Below, in pieces: positions 17,237-25,097 of a stretch of 64,000 nt of DNA. This DNA comes from Candidatus Obscuribacterales bacterium. GTDB taxonomy: Bacteria > Cyanobacteriota > Vampirovibrionia > Obscuribacterales > Obscuribacteraceae. Under the pieces are notes generated by a model that had not been told where the DNA came from, did not search any database, and saw only the letters and a list, made by a program, of their open reading frames with translations. The stretch is from the NCBI GenBank assembly GCA_020050835.1, contig JAGVKB010000066.1:33791-97790 (forward strand), given 5' to 3'. A program made the position numbers and the translations under genes. Numbering within the stretch: the stretch's first letter is position 1; every line of letters begins with the position of its first letter.

Positions 17237-17856
17237 CGGAACAACTGCTTGCAGAAGACTTGAGCATCAGGCTCAATCTATTCGGATTTAGTCTGGCGAA
17301 GCTTGAGTCAATCTTGGCTAGCGGCGATCTCGACCTGGTAGCCAGACTGAAAGTAGCGCTGATGGAAAGCGAGGACGACCTGGGAGAGCTGCCCGAGGTG
17401 ATCGCCGAGACCGGCAAGATTATCGCAGAGGCGATCGCCAAAGGAGCACCGCTTAACAGTCTGGTAATCGAAGGGGACGCGCACGTGCTGGCAGCATGCC
17501 TGCTTGCCGAGCACGACCAGGACTTTACCCCGACCGGATCGGACAGCTGGCAGGCCGGGGCTTACTGGACGCTAGCTCAACAGTTCGGCGAAGAGCTCGA
17601 ACCGGAGTCCCGCAAAATGTTGGGCTATTTCTGCGAAGGCCGCCCGCTTTTCGGCAAGGTAATCGATACCGACAACAAATATTACGGCTATCTGACTGCC
17701 GCCGAGCTCGTTTTCCTCAAGCTCGAACTGGTGCAGCTGGAAGAATACGTCAAAGACTGGGAGGAAGCAGGAACGCTGGAGTTCCTGCGCGACTTGATCA
17801 CCTGGTTGCACACGGTCGCCGAAGCAGAACAGGATCTTTGGTTCTACACCTGGTGA
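17233..17856 (+). CDS. Uncharacterised acidic protein coupled to rdgB
   Basis: 207 residues starting MTEQLLAEDLSIRLNLFGFS at an ATG that overlaps the rdgB stop (ATGA). It is strongly acidic, soluble and mostly helical. It has a central DTDNKYYGYLTAAELVFL segment and a C-terminal EAEQDLWFYTW. I see no known motif; the pattern is in the style of immunity or DUF1877-like small proteins, but that is a guess. Overlapping starts with rdgB and relA/spoT suggest a shared role in nucleotide stress. The C-terminal 13 bases overlap the convergent membrane protein gene. Confidence 0.7.
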   Translation: MTEQLLAEDLSIRLNLFGFSLAKLESILASGDLDLVARLKVALMESEDDLGELPEVIAETGKIIAEAIAKGAPLNSLVIEGDAHVLAACLLAEHDQDFTPTGSDSWQAGAYWTLAQQFGEELEPESRKMLGYFCEGRPLFGKVIDTDNKYYGYLTAAELVFLKLELVQLEEYVKDWEEAGTLEFLRDLITWLHTVAEAEQDLWFYTW

Positions 17857-18794
17857 GCCTGACCGTCTTGAACTTTTCGGCGCCCGACAATACCGCCTAA
17901 GAGCGCCGAACCGAGTGCAACAGTCGAGATCAGCACCGCCGAAAGCAGAGCGCGCCAACCAAGTCCGGCTCCCATTGCCACCGTATCGAGAGCCAGCGAG
18001 AGCAGATTGCCGAAGAGATTGAGCATGTTTGCCAAGACTAGCGGCAAGATGGAAATTAGCGCGATTGAAAGCACGCTGCTCCAGCGCTTTGCACCGGAAA
18101 GCCGAACCGAAACTGCGGCTGCCGCCAGAGACAAGAACGAATAGGCCGCTAGCTCGAGGCGAAAGTCGACAGCTACCAAACTACAAGCAACCGCCATTGG
18201 CAAAAAGGCTGCCATCGCCGGCAGCAAGGCGACGATCGGGCGTCTCATGCGCTCGCTAAGCGAGCGGTAGACGCTCTGCCCGCCGATTAAACCGCCCAAA
18301 TAGGCGCCCAGCCCGCAGACAGTCTGCCCGGCCGTACGAAGCGGATGGATAAGAAAGTCAGGCGGGCTACCTGAGAAGACAACCAAAGTCAGGAAAAGCA
18401 GAACGACAGCGGCTCCAGCCAATATCCATCCGCGCTTGGCGCCGGCTGCAGCCTTGAAATAACCGAGAAAAAGCCCGAACAACATTGGAATGATCGAACA
18501 GAGCAAACTGGTAAAAGCCATTACCCCCTGATTGGCTTCAGCCGCCTGCCCGTAAAGGCTGGCTATCAAATGGTATCCCCAGTCATATCCCACATGAACA
18601 GTGACTGCACCCAACCAGGCGGCGGCTGCACTGAGCAACAGCGCCATCACAAGCTTGAGCGGTTGCTTTCCAGCCGCTCCACAGACCAGTCCGGTGGACT
18701 CGGTTGCGACGGCGGCGGGCATCGAGCAGTGCTCCACTAACTCTTCGCCGGCCACCGTCCCTTTGCTTTTGGTCTCGGTTTTGGTTTGCCTCAT
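17844..18794 (-). CDS. Hypothetical multi-spanning membrane protein
   Basis: About 316 residues with seven to eight hydrophobic segments after a polar N-terminus of about 45 residues. It is rich in Ala, Leu and Gly and has no recognised catalytic motif. I start at the ATG at 18794, which has GGTGAGAAGG directly upstream; a GTG at 18809 is an alternative. It overlaps the end of the convergent gene by 13 bases. The function is unknown. Confidence 0.65.
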   Translation of the reverse strand: MRQTKTETKSKGTVAGEELVEHCSMPAAVATESTGLVCGAAGKQPLKLVMALLLSAAAAWLGAVTVHVGYDWGYHLIASLYGQAAEANQGVMAFTSLLCSIIPMLFGLFLGYFKAAAGAKRGWILAGAAVVLLFLTLVVFSGSPPDFLIHPLRTAGQTVCGLGAYLGGLIGGQSVYRSLSERMRRPIVALLPAMAAFLPMAVACSLVAVDFRLELAAYSFLSLAAAAVSVRLSGAKRWSSVLSIALISILPLVLANMLNLFGNLLSLALDTVAMGAGLGWRALLSAVLISTVALGSALLGGIVGRRKVQDGQAHQV

Positions 18795-19189
18795 CCTTCT
18801 CACCTTCACGATCAGTCTCTAGTTGGAACTGTGCTCTTATTGGCTTTCAACTTGCTGGCTCTGACCGATCTCGATGCTATCACCGGACGACGATCGCTTG
18901 CACGCACCTTGGCAAGCCGGACGCTCTTACAGCTCCTTTCATTACAGTTTGTACTGGCCGGATTAGGAAGGCTAAGTTTGTTAAGGTCGACTAATGAACA
19001 ACAAATAGGCTGACTCCGCCGCGAGCCCAGTAGTCAGGAGCAGCTCCGGCTTCAAAAATTTCATGTATAACTCCGGACCGGTGCATATACAATCACTCAG
19101 TTGTCAGACCAGCGTGCCTGTTCAGATTCTGACGGCAAAGCTGAGCATCCCGTCGACCGAATAATTACGGATAGAAAGAGTCGTCAAGC
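18795..19189. other. Gene-free stretch between divergent genes
   Basis: About 395 bases that should hold the promoters of the minus-strand membrane gene and the plus-strand small gene. A leucine-rich plus-strand frame from a TTG at 18786 has no ribosome site and overlaps the start of the minus-strand gene, so I do not call it. No clear repeats are seen. Confidence 0.4.
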
Positions 19190-19444
19190 GTGAAAGCCGG
19201 AATAGACAACGAGACAACCCAAACATTGCCCGCGGCGGACAGGCCACACACCGGCAACGAAGAGTTCGTGCATACACTCATGAATCTGCGAGACGGGCTC
19301 GAACGATTATTGACCGGCAGCGATCAAAGCGAGCCTGCCGATCCGGAGCGGTCGGTCCGGCAGGAGCGCAGCCTGGAGTTGCTGCTCTGGCTTCTAAACC
19401 TGGAATCGCGCTTGCCGCCGTACGGAGATGAGCAACCGGCTTAA
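19190..19444 (+). CDS. Small hypothetical protein
   Basis: 84 residues from a GTG start with a weak purine stretch (GATAGAAAGAG) upstream. It is acidic and polar, with a likely amphipathic helix (FVHTLMNLRDGLERLL) and a second helix (ERSLELLLWLLNLESRL). There is no signal peptide. A hairpin right after its stop supports its being a real unit. I do not recognise a family. Confidence 0.45.
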   Translation: MKAGIDNETTQTLPAADRPHTGNEEFVHTLMNLRDGLERLLTGSDQSEPADPERSVRQERSLELLLWLLNLESRLPPYGDEQPA

Positions 19445-19474
19445 GCGCGGTACGCACCACCGGTGATACCGCGC
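19445..19474 (+). terminator. Hairpin after small ORF
   Basis: GCGCGGTA (19445-19452) and TACCGCGC (19467-19474) form a perfect 8-bp stem directly after the TAA. No T tract follows. The rest of the gap to 19697 shows no gene. Confidence 0.45.
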
Positions 19475-19697
19475 CGGCGAAGCACGGTCTACTTGAAGCG
19501 CTTGGCAAACGGCTTCGGCTTTGGCGCAGCCCAAAGCAATAATGGGTTGTTTTTTGATTGTAAAACATACCGGCGAGCCAGAGACAGGTTAAGGAACCGC
19601 CATATCAAGGCTCCAACTCGATCGCTGCCCGCACTACCCGGGGTAAAATTCTCTCTTTACTGGCTGTCTATCAATCTTCTTCAGTCGAGAGAATTTT

Positions 19698-21299
19698 ATG
19701 GGATATCAGGATTTACGAGAGTTTATGCAAGTCCTCGAACGGGAGGGGGAGCTCGTCAGAATTGACACTCCGGTTTCAAGCGATCTTGAGATCGCCGAAA
19801 TAACCGACCGGGTAAGCAAAGCATCGCCGGCAGAAAATAAGGCACTTCTGTTCACACAGGTAAGCGGCTACGATCTGCCAGTTTTAATCAATACTTTCGG
19901 CTCCCTCAAGCGAATGTGCCTCTCGCTGGAGGTGGAGAATCTCGACGAGATCGCCTGCCGGATCAGAAAGTTGGTCAAGCCGAAAGTTCCCGAGACGTTT
20001 CTCGATAAGCTGTCACTCCTGCCTACACTCCTGGCAGTCGGACAGTTTCCACCGAAGACGTCGAGCAAGCCAGCTCCTTGCCAGGAAGTAGTAATTACGG
20101 ACCCGACCCAACCGATGCTGGACAAATTGCCGGTGATCAAATGCTGGCCTCACGACGCCGGACCGTTTATCACGCTGCCGGTTGTGATTACTCGCGATCC
20201 CAAAAGTGGAGTAAGAAATGTCGGCATCTACCGGCTGCAGCGCTACAGCAATCACACGACCGGCATGCACTGGCACAAGCACCATGACGGTGCGCGACAT
20301 TTTGAGGACAGCCGCCGCGCGGCCCTCGGCGGCTCGACGGCCGGAGCAAAAACCGGCTCACAATCCACAGACGGCCAACCGCTCGAGCCTCCCAATTACG
20401 GCACATTTTTTGCCAAAGAGCCATACGAGAAGCCGGGCAACCGCCTGGAAGTAGCCGTAGCGCTGGGCTGCTGTCCGGCCGTAACCTATGCGGCGACCGC
20501 GCCGCTGCCGCCGGACATTGATGAGCTGGTCTTCGCCGGATTCTTGCGCCAGAGCCCGGTCAGACTCACAAAATGCAAGACCATCGATTTAGAAGTGCCA
20601 GCCAATGCGGAGATTGTAATTGAAGGATACGTCGATCAAAGCGAGCTGAAGGAGGAAGGCCCGTTCGGCGATCACACCGGTTTTTACAGTCTGGCAGGGC
20701 TGTTTCCTGTTTTCCATGTCACCGCTGTCACCCACCGCCGGAATCCTATTTATCAAACGATCATTGTCGGTAAGCCACCGCAAGAAGACTGTTACATGGG
20801 CAAAGCCACCGAGCGCATATTCTTGCCGATGGTGCAGCTCTTGGTGCCGGAGATCGTTGATATGAACCTACCCTGGGAAGGGGTGTTTCACAATTGCGTC
20901 ATTCTTTCGATCGACAAGCGCTACCCCGGCCATGCGCGCAAGGTAATGAGTGCGGTCTGGGGTCTCGGTCAGTTGATGTTCACCAAGTTCTGCATCGTAG
21001 TGGACAAAGACGTAAACGTTCACGACCTGTCCGAAGTCGCCTTGAACGTCTTTGGCAACAGCGATCCACGCCGCGATATGATGTTCGTAGACGGACCGCT
21101 TGATATCCTCGATCATGCCTGCCCGATCCTGGGATATGGCTCGAAGGTGGGAATTGATGCCACACGCAAATGGCGGGCGGAAGGCTTCGAGCGTGATTGG
21201 CCCGAACCGATCGTCATGAGCGACGACATAAAGGAGAAAGTGTCCCGGCGCTGGAACGAGTACGGGCTGTCCGGTCGACTGCCGGTTCATCAAATCTGA
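19698..21299 (+). CDS. UbiD-family decarboxylase
   Basis: 533-residue member of the UbiD (de)carboxylases that use prenylated FMN and Mn2+. It shows the N-terminal DLREFMQVLEREGELVRI, NVGIYRLQ, the metal/prFMN-site segment MHWHKHHD, and EGPFGDHTGFYS, where the catalytic Glu/Arg network lies. Substrates vary from polyprenyl-hydroxybenzoate to aromatic acids. Because the window also has an aminofutalosine-pathway gene (mqnE-like at 36354), this one may be the MqnL-type decarboxylase of dihydroxynaphthoate; that is inference. No ubiX-like prenyltransferase gene is adjacent. The start has GAGAGAA upstream. Confidence 0.9.
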   Translation: MGYQDLREFMQVLEREGELVRIDTPVSSDLEIAEITDRVSKASPAENKALLFTQVSGYDLPVLINTFGSLKRMCLSLEVENLDEIACRIRKLVKPKVPETFLDKLSLLPTLLAVGQFPPKTSSKPAPCQEVVITDPTQPMLDKLPVIKCWPHDAGPFITLPVVITRDPKSGVRNVGIYRLQRYSNHTTGMHWHKHHDGARHFEDSRRAALGGSTAGAKTGSQSTDGQPLEPPNYGTFFAKEPYEKPGNRLEVAVALGCCPAVTYAATAPLPPDIDELVFAGFLRQSPVRLTKCKTIDLEVPANAEIVIEGYVDQSELKEEGPFGDHTGFYSLAGLFPVFHVTAVTHRRNPIYQTIIVGKPPQEDCYMGKATERIFLPMVQLLVPEIVDMNLPWEGVFHNCVILSIDKRYPGHARKVMSAVWGLGQLMFTKFCIVVDKDVNVHDLSEVALNVFGNSDPRRDMMFVDGPLDILDHACPILGYGSKVGIDATRKWRAEGFERDWPEPIVMSDDIKEKVSRRWNEYGLSGRLPVHQI

Positions 21300-21321
21300 A
21301 ATCAGCTGAAACCTAAGGGCC

Positions 21322-21347
21322 AGCTTAAGCTGATCTGGGCTTAAGCT
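21322..21347. terminator. Hairpin after the ubiD-like gene
   Basis: AGCTTAAG (21322-21329) and CTTAAGCT (21340-21347) form an 8-bp stem 23 bases after the stop, followed by CCTCTTTCGTT. It is a possible weak intrinsic terminator. Confidence 0.45.
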
Positions 21348-21500
21348 CCTCTTTCGTTGTCTAGAAAACAATTTACGTAAAATATGTTGAGATTTGCGAG
21401 AACCAGGGAATAAGACAGCTAGTCGCACAGTTCGAGCCTTCAAGCGGCAGAAGCGCTGAGCGATAAGGTGGGACTAACTCTTAGGTCAGGCATCATCGTT

Positions 21501-22703
21501 ATGAAATCGGTCAAGCATTTGTGGGCTTGTCTATCAGCCCTTGTCGTCATTGTTTCGTTCTTCTATCTGCCGGCGCAGGGGCACCGCTCCCAGCCGCTAG
21601 AGATGTATCAGCGAGCCTGGCAGCTGGTGCGCGACAATTACTACGACTCAGCTTTCAACGGTCAAAACTGGACCAATTGGGAGCACCGTTACGACGGACA
21701 GATTCATTCGACAGCTGAAGCGCACAAAGCGATCAAATCAATGCTCGAGAGCTTGAACGATCCTTATACGCGCTTTCTGGATCCGCGGGCATTCCAGGAC
21801 GAAAACGATGCGATCGACGCCAAGATAGTCGGCATCGGCATCAACCTGCAACAGTCTAAGGACCAAAATCATCTCATGGTCACCCGAACGATCGAAGGCA
21901 GTCCGGCCGACCTGGCAGGCATCGCCCAGGGAGACGAGATCATCGCGATCGATGGCAGTTCAGCTGTCGGTCTGACTCCGGAGCAAGCCGCCGAAAAGAT
22001 TCGAGGGAAAGCAGGTTCGGACGTCATGATCGGCATCCGCCGCGATACCACTGCCAAGAATTTGAATATTACTCGCGCTGAGATATCGATTCACGCGGTG
22101 GCAGCCAAAGTTATCAAGCCGAACATAGGCTACATTCAGCTGTCTACCTTTATTTCAAACGATACAGCCAAAGAGTTTCGGGCTGCACTGCAAAAGCTGT
22201 CCGGTACGGACGGACTAATCGTAGATTTAAGAGACAATCCGGGCGGCCTTTTATCTAATGCACTCGAGATCGCCGACATGCTTCTGGAGACCGGCCCAAT
22301 TGTCAGCACAATCGGCCGGCACGGCAGACACACCGACATGTCATCGGGCGAGCCGCTCACTCATCAACCGATTGCGGTGCTCGTCGACGAAGACAGCGCC
22401 AGCGCCAGCGAGATTCTAGCAGGCGCGCTGAAAGACAACGGTCGGGGAACAATCGTCGGCACTCGCACTTACGGGAAGGGACTCGTGCAAGAGATAAACC
22501 GCTTGCCTGGAGGGTCGGCCATACACATTACTGTTTCACGTTATTTGACTCCGTCTGGAACCGATATCAACAAGATCGGTGTGGCACCGGATATCCAAGT
22601 CGGCAAGAAAGATGAGCAGATGAAGGTGGCGCTCGAGTTCTTGAAAGAGAAGTTAGCCACCCTCCATCCAATTCATACCAGCGCTGTCTCTTTCGCTCGG
22701 TAA
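21501..22703 (+). CDS. Carboxy-terminal processing protease (S41A, CtpA/CtpB type)
   Basis: A 400-residue secreted serine protease that cleaves near C-termini of periplasmic proteins. After a signal peptide (MKSVKHLWACLSALVVIVSF) come the N-terminal S41 helical part, a PDZ domain (GSPADLAGIAQGDEIIAIDG) and the protease core. The catalytic pair is Ser301 in DSASASEI and Lys326 in TYGKGLVQ. The C-terminus is short, like CtpA rather than Prc. The ATG at 21501 was chosen because the GTG at 21468 would bury the signal peptide. It is flanked by spacers on both sides, so it is likely transcribed alone. Confidence 0.92.
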   Translation: MKSVKHLWACLSALVVIVSFFYLPAQGHRSQPLEMYQRAWQLVRDNYYDSAFNGQNWTNWEHRYDGQIHSTAEAHKAIKSMLESLNDPYTRFLDPRAFQDENDAIDAKIVGIGINLQQSKDQNHLMVTRTIEGSPADLAGIAQGDEIIAIDGSSAVGLTPEQAAEKIRGKAGSDVMIGIRRDTTAKNLNITRAEISIHAVAAKVIKPNIGYIQLSTFISNDTAKEFRAALQKLSGTDGLIVDLRDNPGGLLSNALEIADMLLETGPIVSTIGRHGRHTDMSSGEPLTHQPIAVLVDEDSASASEILAGALKDNGRGTIVGTRTYGKGLVQEINRLPGGSAIHITVSRYLTPSGTDINKIGVAPDIQVGKKDEQMKVALEFLKEKLATLHPIHTSAVSFAR

Positions 22704-23212
22704 GTGATGCGGCCCGGGACAAAACAGCCGGTCGAGCTGGCTCGCCTTTGCTTTGGGTCAAGCTAAATAGCCTGAGAATCAGGCGATCGCCACTTGGAAA
22801 AGCGTAAAGCAACCGGCCAGGCTTTGCAGCCTACCTCACGAGAGAATACGGCGCCGGGACAGGTGAGCGCTTACGCTTGCAAGTGAAAGAAAACTGAAAG
22901 GTCGCTGTCCTAGACTGGTGATTGTGAGGCTTACACAAACTTTGTTTGCCAACAGTGCCAGCTGTCCAGACAACCGTCTTGTGTCGCCGCATATACCAGC
23001 AATCGCCCCGGTTACCCCCTTCCCAAACCGGGGCTTGTTGGCAGCCACGCATACTTGTCAACAATCGCTTGCGAGCAGTTTGTCGAACACGAATCAGCCC
23101 TTTCGTATCAGTATCTCAATTAAACGCGCGCGGTCTGAAATCGGACAGCGAGCGTATGCTAAGAAATGACGTAAGCGCTTGAAATTGTTTAACGCAACAC
23201 GGCAAGATTCGA
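22704..23212. other. Gene-free stretch with RNA-like structure
   Basis: 509 bases with no coding ORF. A small hairpin (GCCTGA / TCAGGC) lies near 22769-22784. The main signal is the three-stem structure at 22947-23043, listed separately. Confidence 0.45.
22947..23043 (+). ncRNA. Candidate three-stem structured leader RNA
   Basis: TGCCAACA (22947-22954) pairs with TGTTGGCA (23036-23043). Inside are a small hairpin (AGAC / GTCT) and a perfect 9-bp hairpin GCCCCGGTT / AACCGGGGC (23005-23034). Together they look like a three-way junction 170 bases upstream of the glycoside hydrolase gene. It could be a leader element or a small RNA; the strand is assumed. No known riboswitch consensus is recognised. 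Confidence 0.3.
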
Positions 23213-24472
23213 ATGGACGCTCAAACTCTAACGCCGGTAAACGTCGACAGACTGAGACAGTTCCTAATCTCCATGGCCGAGCGCTGCGTGCATCCGGCTG
23301 CCGGGCAGCTAAAACACAGATTCGTCACTCCCAGCTATAGCGTTAATCCAGGCGGCGATGATCACTGGCCGGTGCCGGACCGATCTCTAACCGGGCATTA
23401 TCTCCAGATGTACGACTGGGATGCATGCTTTTTCAGCCAGGTCGCACCGAAAGCCGGCATTTACGGCTTGGCCGAGGCGGTGGTATCAAATTTCGTGAAT
23501 CTGCAAAACGACGAAGGTTACATTCCCAGGACAGTCTCGCCAAATCGAGTCTGGGACCAGGGCGACATTTGCAAGCCGTTTCTTGCGCAGGCGTTGCAAT
23601 TCAATCTTGCCGGTCAAGACGGACCGGCAAAATCAATCAGCGCTGACCTGCTCGAGAAGCTCGAGGCTTATCTGGCGTACTTTGAGACGCACCGGCGGGA
23701 CAAGACTGGTTTGTACCGGTGGCGCAACGTGCTGGAAAGCGGTGTCGATGACAATCTTGCGCTAATCTCTCCACGCTAGGCAGCCAAGGACGAGGACGCC
23801 AGCGCCAGGGACTTTCCGGACGCGAGATTACTGTCCTGCGATTTGAGCGCTTACCTGGTCGCGGAGATGCGCGCATTTGCTGGCTTGTGCGAGCTTGGCG
23901 GTCTACGGCAGAGAGCAATTGAACTAAAAGCACGCGCAGAGGAGCTCGCCGGGCAGATAGACGATCTACTTTGGAACGAACGACTCGGCATGTACTGCAA
24001 TCGCGACACCACATCCGGTGCCGCGGTCGAACTCCGCAGCTGGACTGGCCTGGCTCCCGTTCTATTCGATGCAGCGAAAGCAGAGCGGATCGAGGAAGTG
24101 ATCAAAGGGAACATCCTTTCTGAAACGCAGTTTCTCAGACCAGCTGGATTATCTTCAGTTGCCGCTTCAGAACCGCTCTACAATCAGGCCAAGCGTGGCT
24201 TGTACGGAAGGGCGATCGTGTCGAACTGGCAAGGCCCGATGTGGATTCTGCCAAACGCGCTCGCAGTCCGGTGTTTAGTCAGGCACGGCTTCAAGAGGGA
24301 AGCCAGGACGATTGCCCACCGCGTACTTGCCACCATATATGGTGGGCTGGCGAGCGCTGGTACCCTTTTCGAAAACTACAACGCTGAGACAGGAGAGCCG
24401 CTCTGGGCACCACATTTTATGAGCTGGAACATCATGGCGCTGGAGCTAATCGAACTGCTCGAAGATTTTTAG
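23213..24472 (+). pseudogene. GH63/trehalase-like glycoside hydrolase broken by one in-frame TAG
   Basis: The frame is continuous from the ATG at 23213 to the TAG at 24470-24472, except for one TAG at 23777-23779 (codon 189). The two halves read as one (alpha/alpha)6-barrel hydrolase of about 419 residues, MGH1/GH63-like. The first half has YLQMYDWDACFFSQ, NDEGYIPRT and SGVDD (likely acid Asp). The second has SNWQGPMWILPNAL, FENYNAETGEPLW (likely base Glu) and FMSWN. No frame change is needed, so one base change would repair it. It may be a recent pseudogene, a sequencing error, or read through. The codons after the TAG still look coding, so decay is recent if real. Confidence 0.75.
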
Positions 24473-24519
24473 AAAGGCGGATTCAACTGGCAAGGATTGC
24501 CTAGCCGCCGCGAGCAGCT

Positions 24520-24966
24520 TCAGGATGTGGCGCAGTTTGCCCAGATCTCTTCCGCCTCGGCTTCGAGCTTGCTTGCTTCGTCGTCTCGATGCTGCTCTTT
24601 CAATACTCGCGCCATGCTCTCGAGGGCGATCGCGACATCCATATGATTGCGCCCGAACATCTCTTCGCGAATCCTAAGCACCCATTGATAAAAACGTTCG
24701 GCCTCCGGAAACTGTTCGTAAGTTTCATAGAGAGCGCCGAGACTGATGAGCGTCTCGGCCACCTTCGCATGCGTCTCGCCCAAAAGCTTTCGTCTGATTG
24801 CCAGCGCTCGCCAGAAGAGTGGCTCGGCATACATGGTCTTGCCGGAAGAGGCGTACATGCCGGCCAACTCCATCAAGCTGTCGGCAAAGCGTGGATTATC
24901 GCTGCCGAGCTCCCGCTCAATCTCGGCAACTTTGCTCCCTAATTGTGATTCCGGATCGCCGCGCAT
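24520..24966 (-). CDS. Small TPR protein
   Basis: 148 residues with three kinesin-light-chain-type TPR units (ADSLMELAGMYASSGK, YAEPLFWRALAIRRKLLG, FPEAERFYQWVLRIREEMFG). The ATG at 24966 follows GGGGAGG at good spacing and is preferred to a start at 24999. There is no signal peptide. It lies 131 bases downstream of hflX on the same strand and may be read with it. Its partner is unknown. Confidence 0.75.
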   Translation of the reverse strand: MRGDPESQLGSKVAEIERELGSDNPRFADSLMELAGMYASSGKTMYAEPLFWRALAIRRKLLGETHAKVAETLISLGALYETYEQFPEAERFYQWVLRIREEMFGRNHMDVAIALESMARVLKEQHRDDEASKLEAEAEEIWANCATS

Positions 24967-25097
24967 CAGGGACCCACCTCCCCAATACCAGTAAAGCACC
25001 GCTTGCTCCGTCTGGAACTCCCTACAATGAGTGATTTTTGAAACAAAAGCTAGAAACTCATGCCGCCTGCAGACGATCGAATGTACGGCGAAGCTGG

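Noticed and set aside
18786..19013. Leucine-rich 75-residue plus-strand ORF
   Set aside because: TTG start without ribosome site, overlapping the start of the minus-strand membrane protein gene.
23777..23779. TAG read as a sense codon by genetic recoding
   Set aside because: TAG ends several good genes in the window, including this frame itself at 24470-24472.
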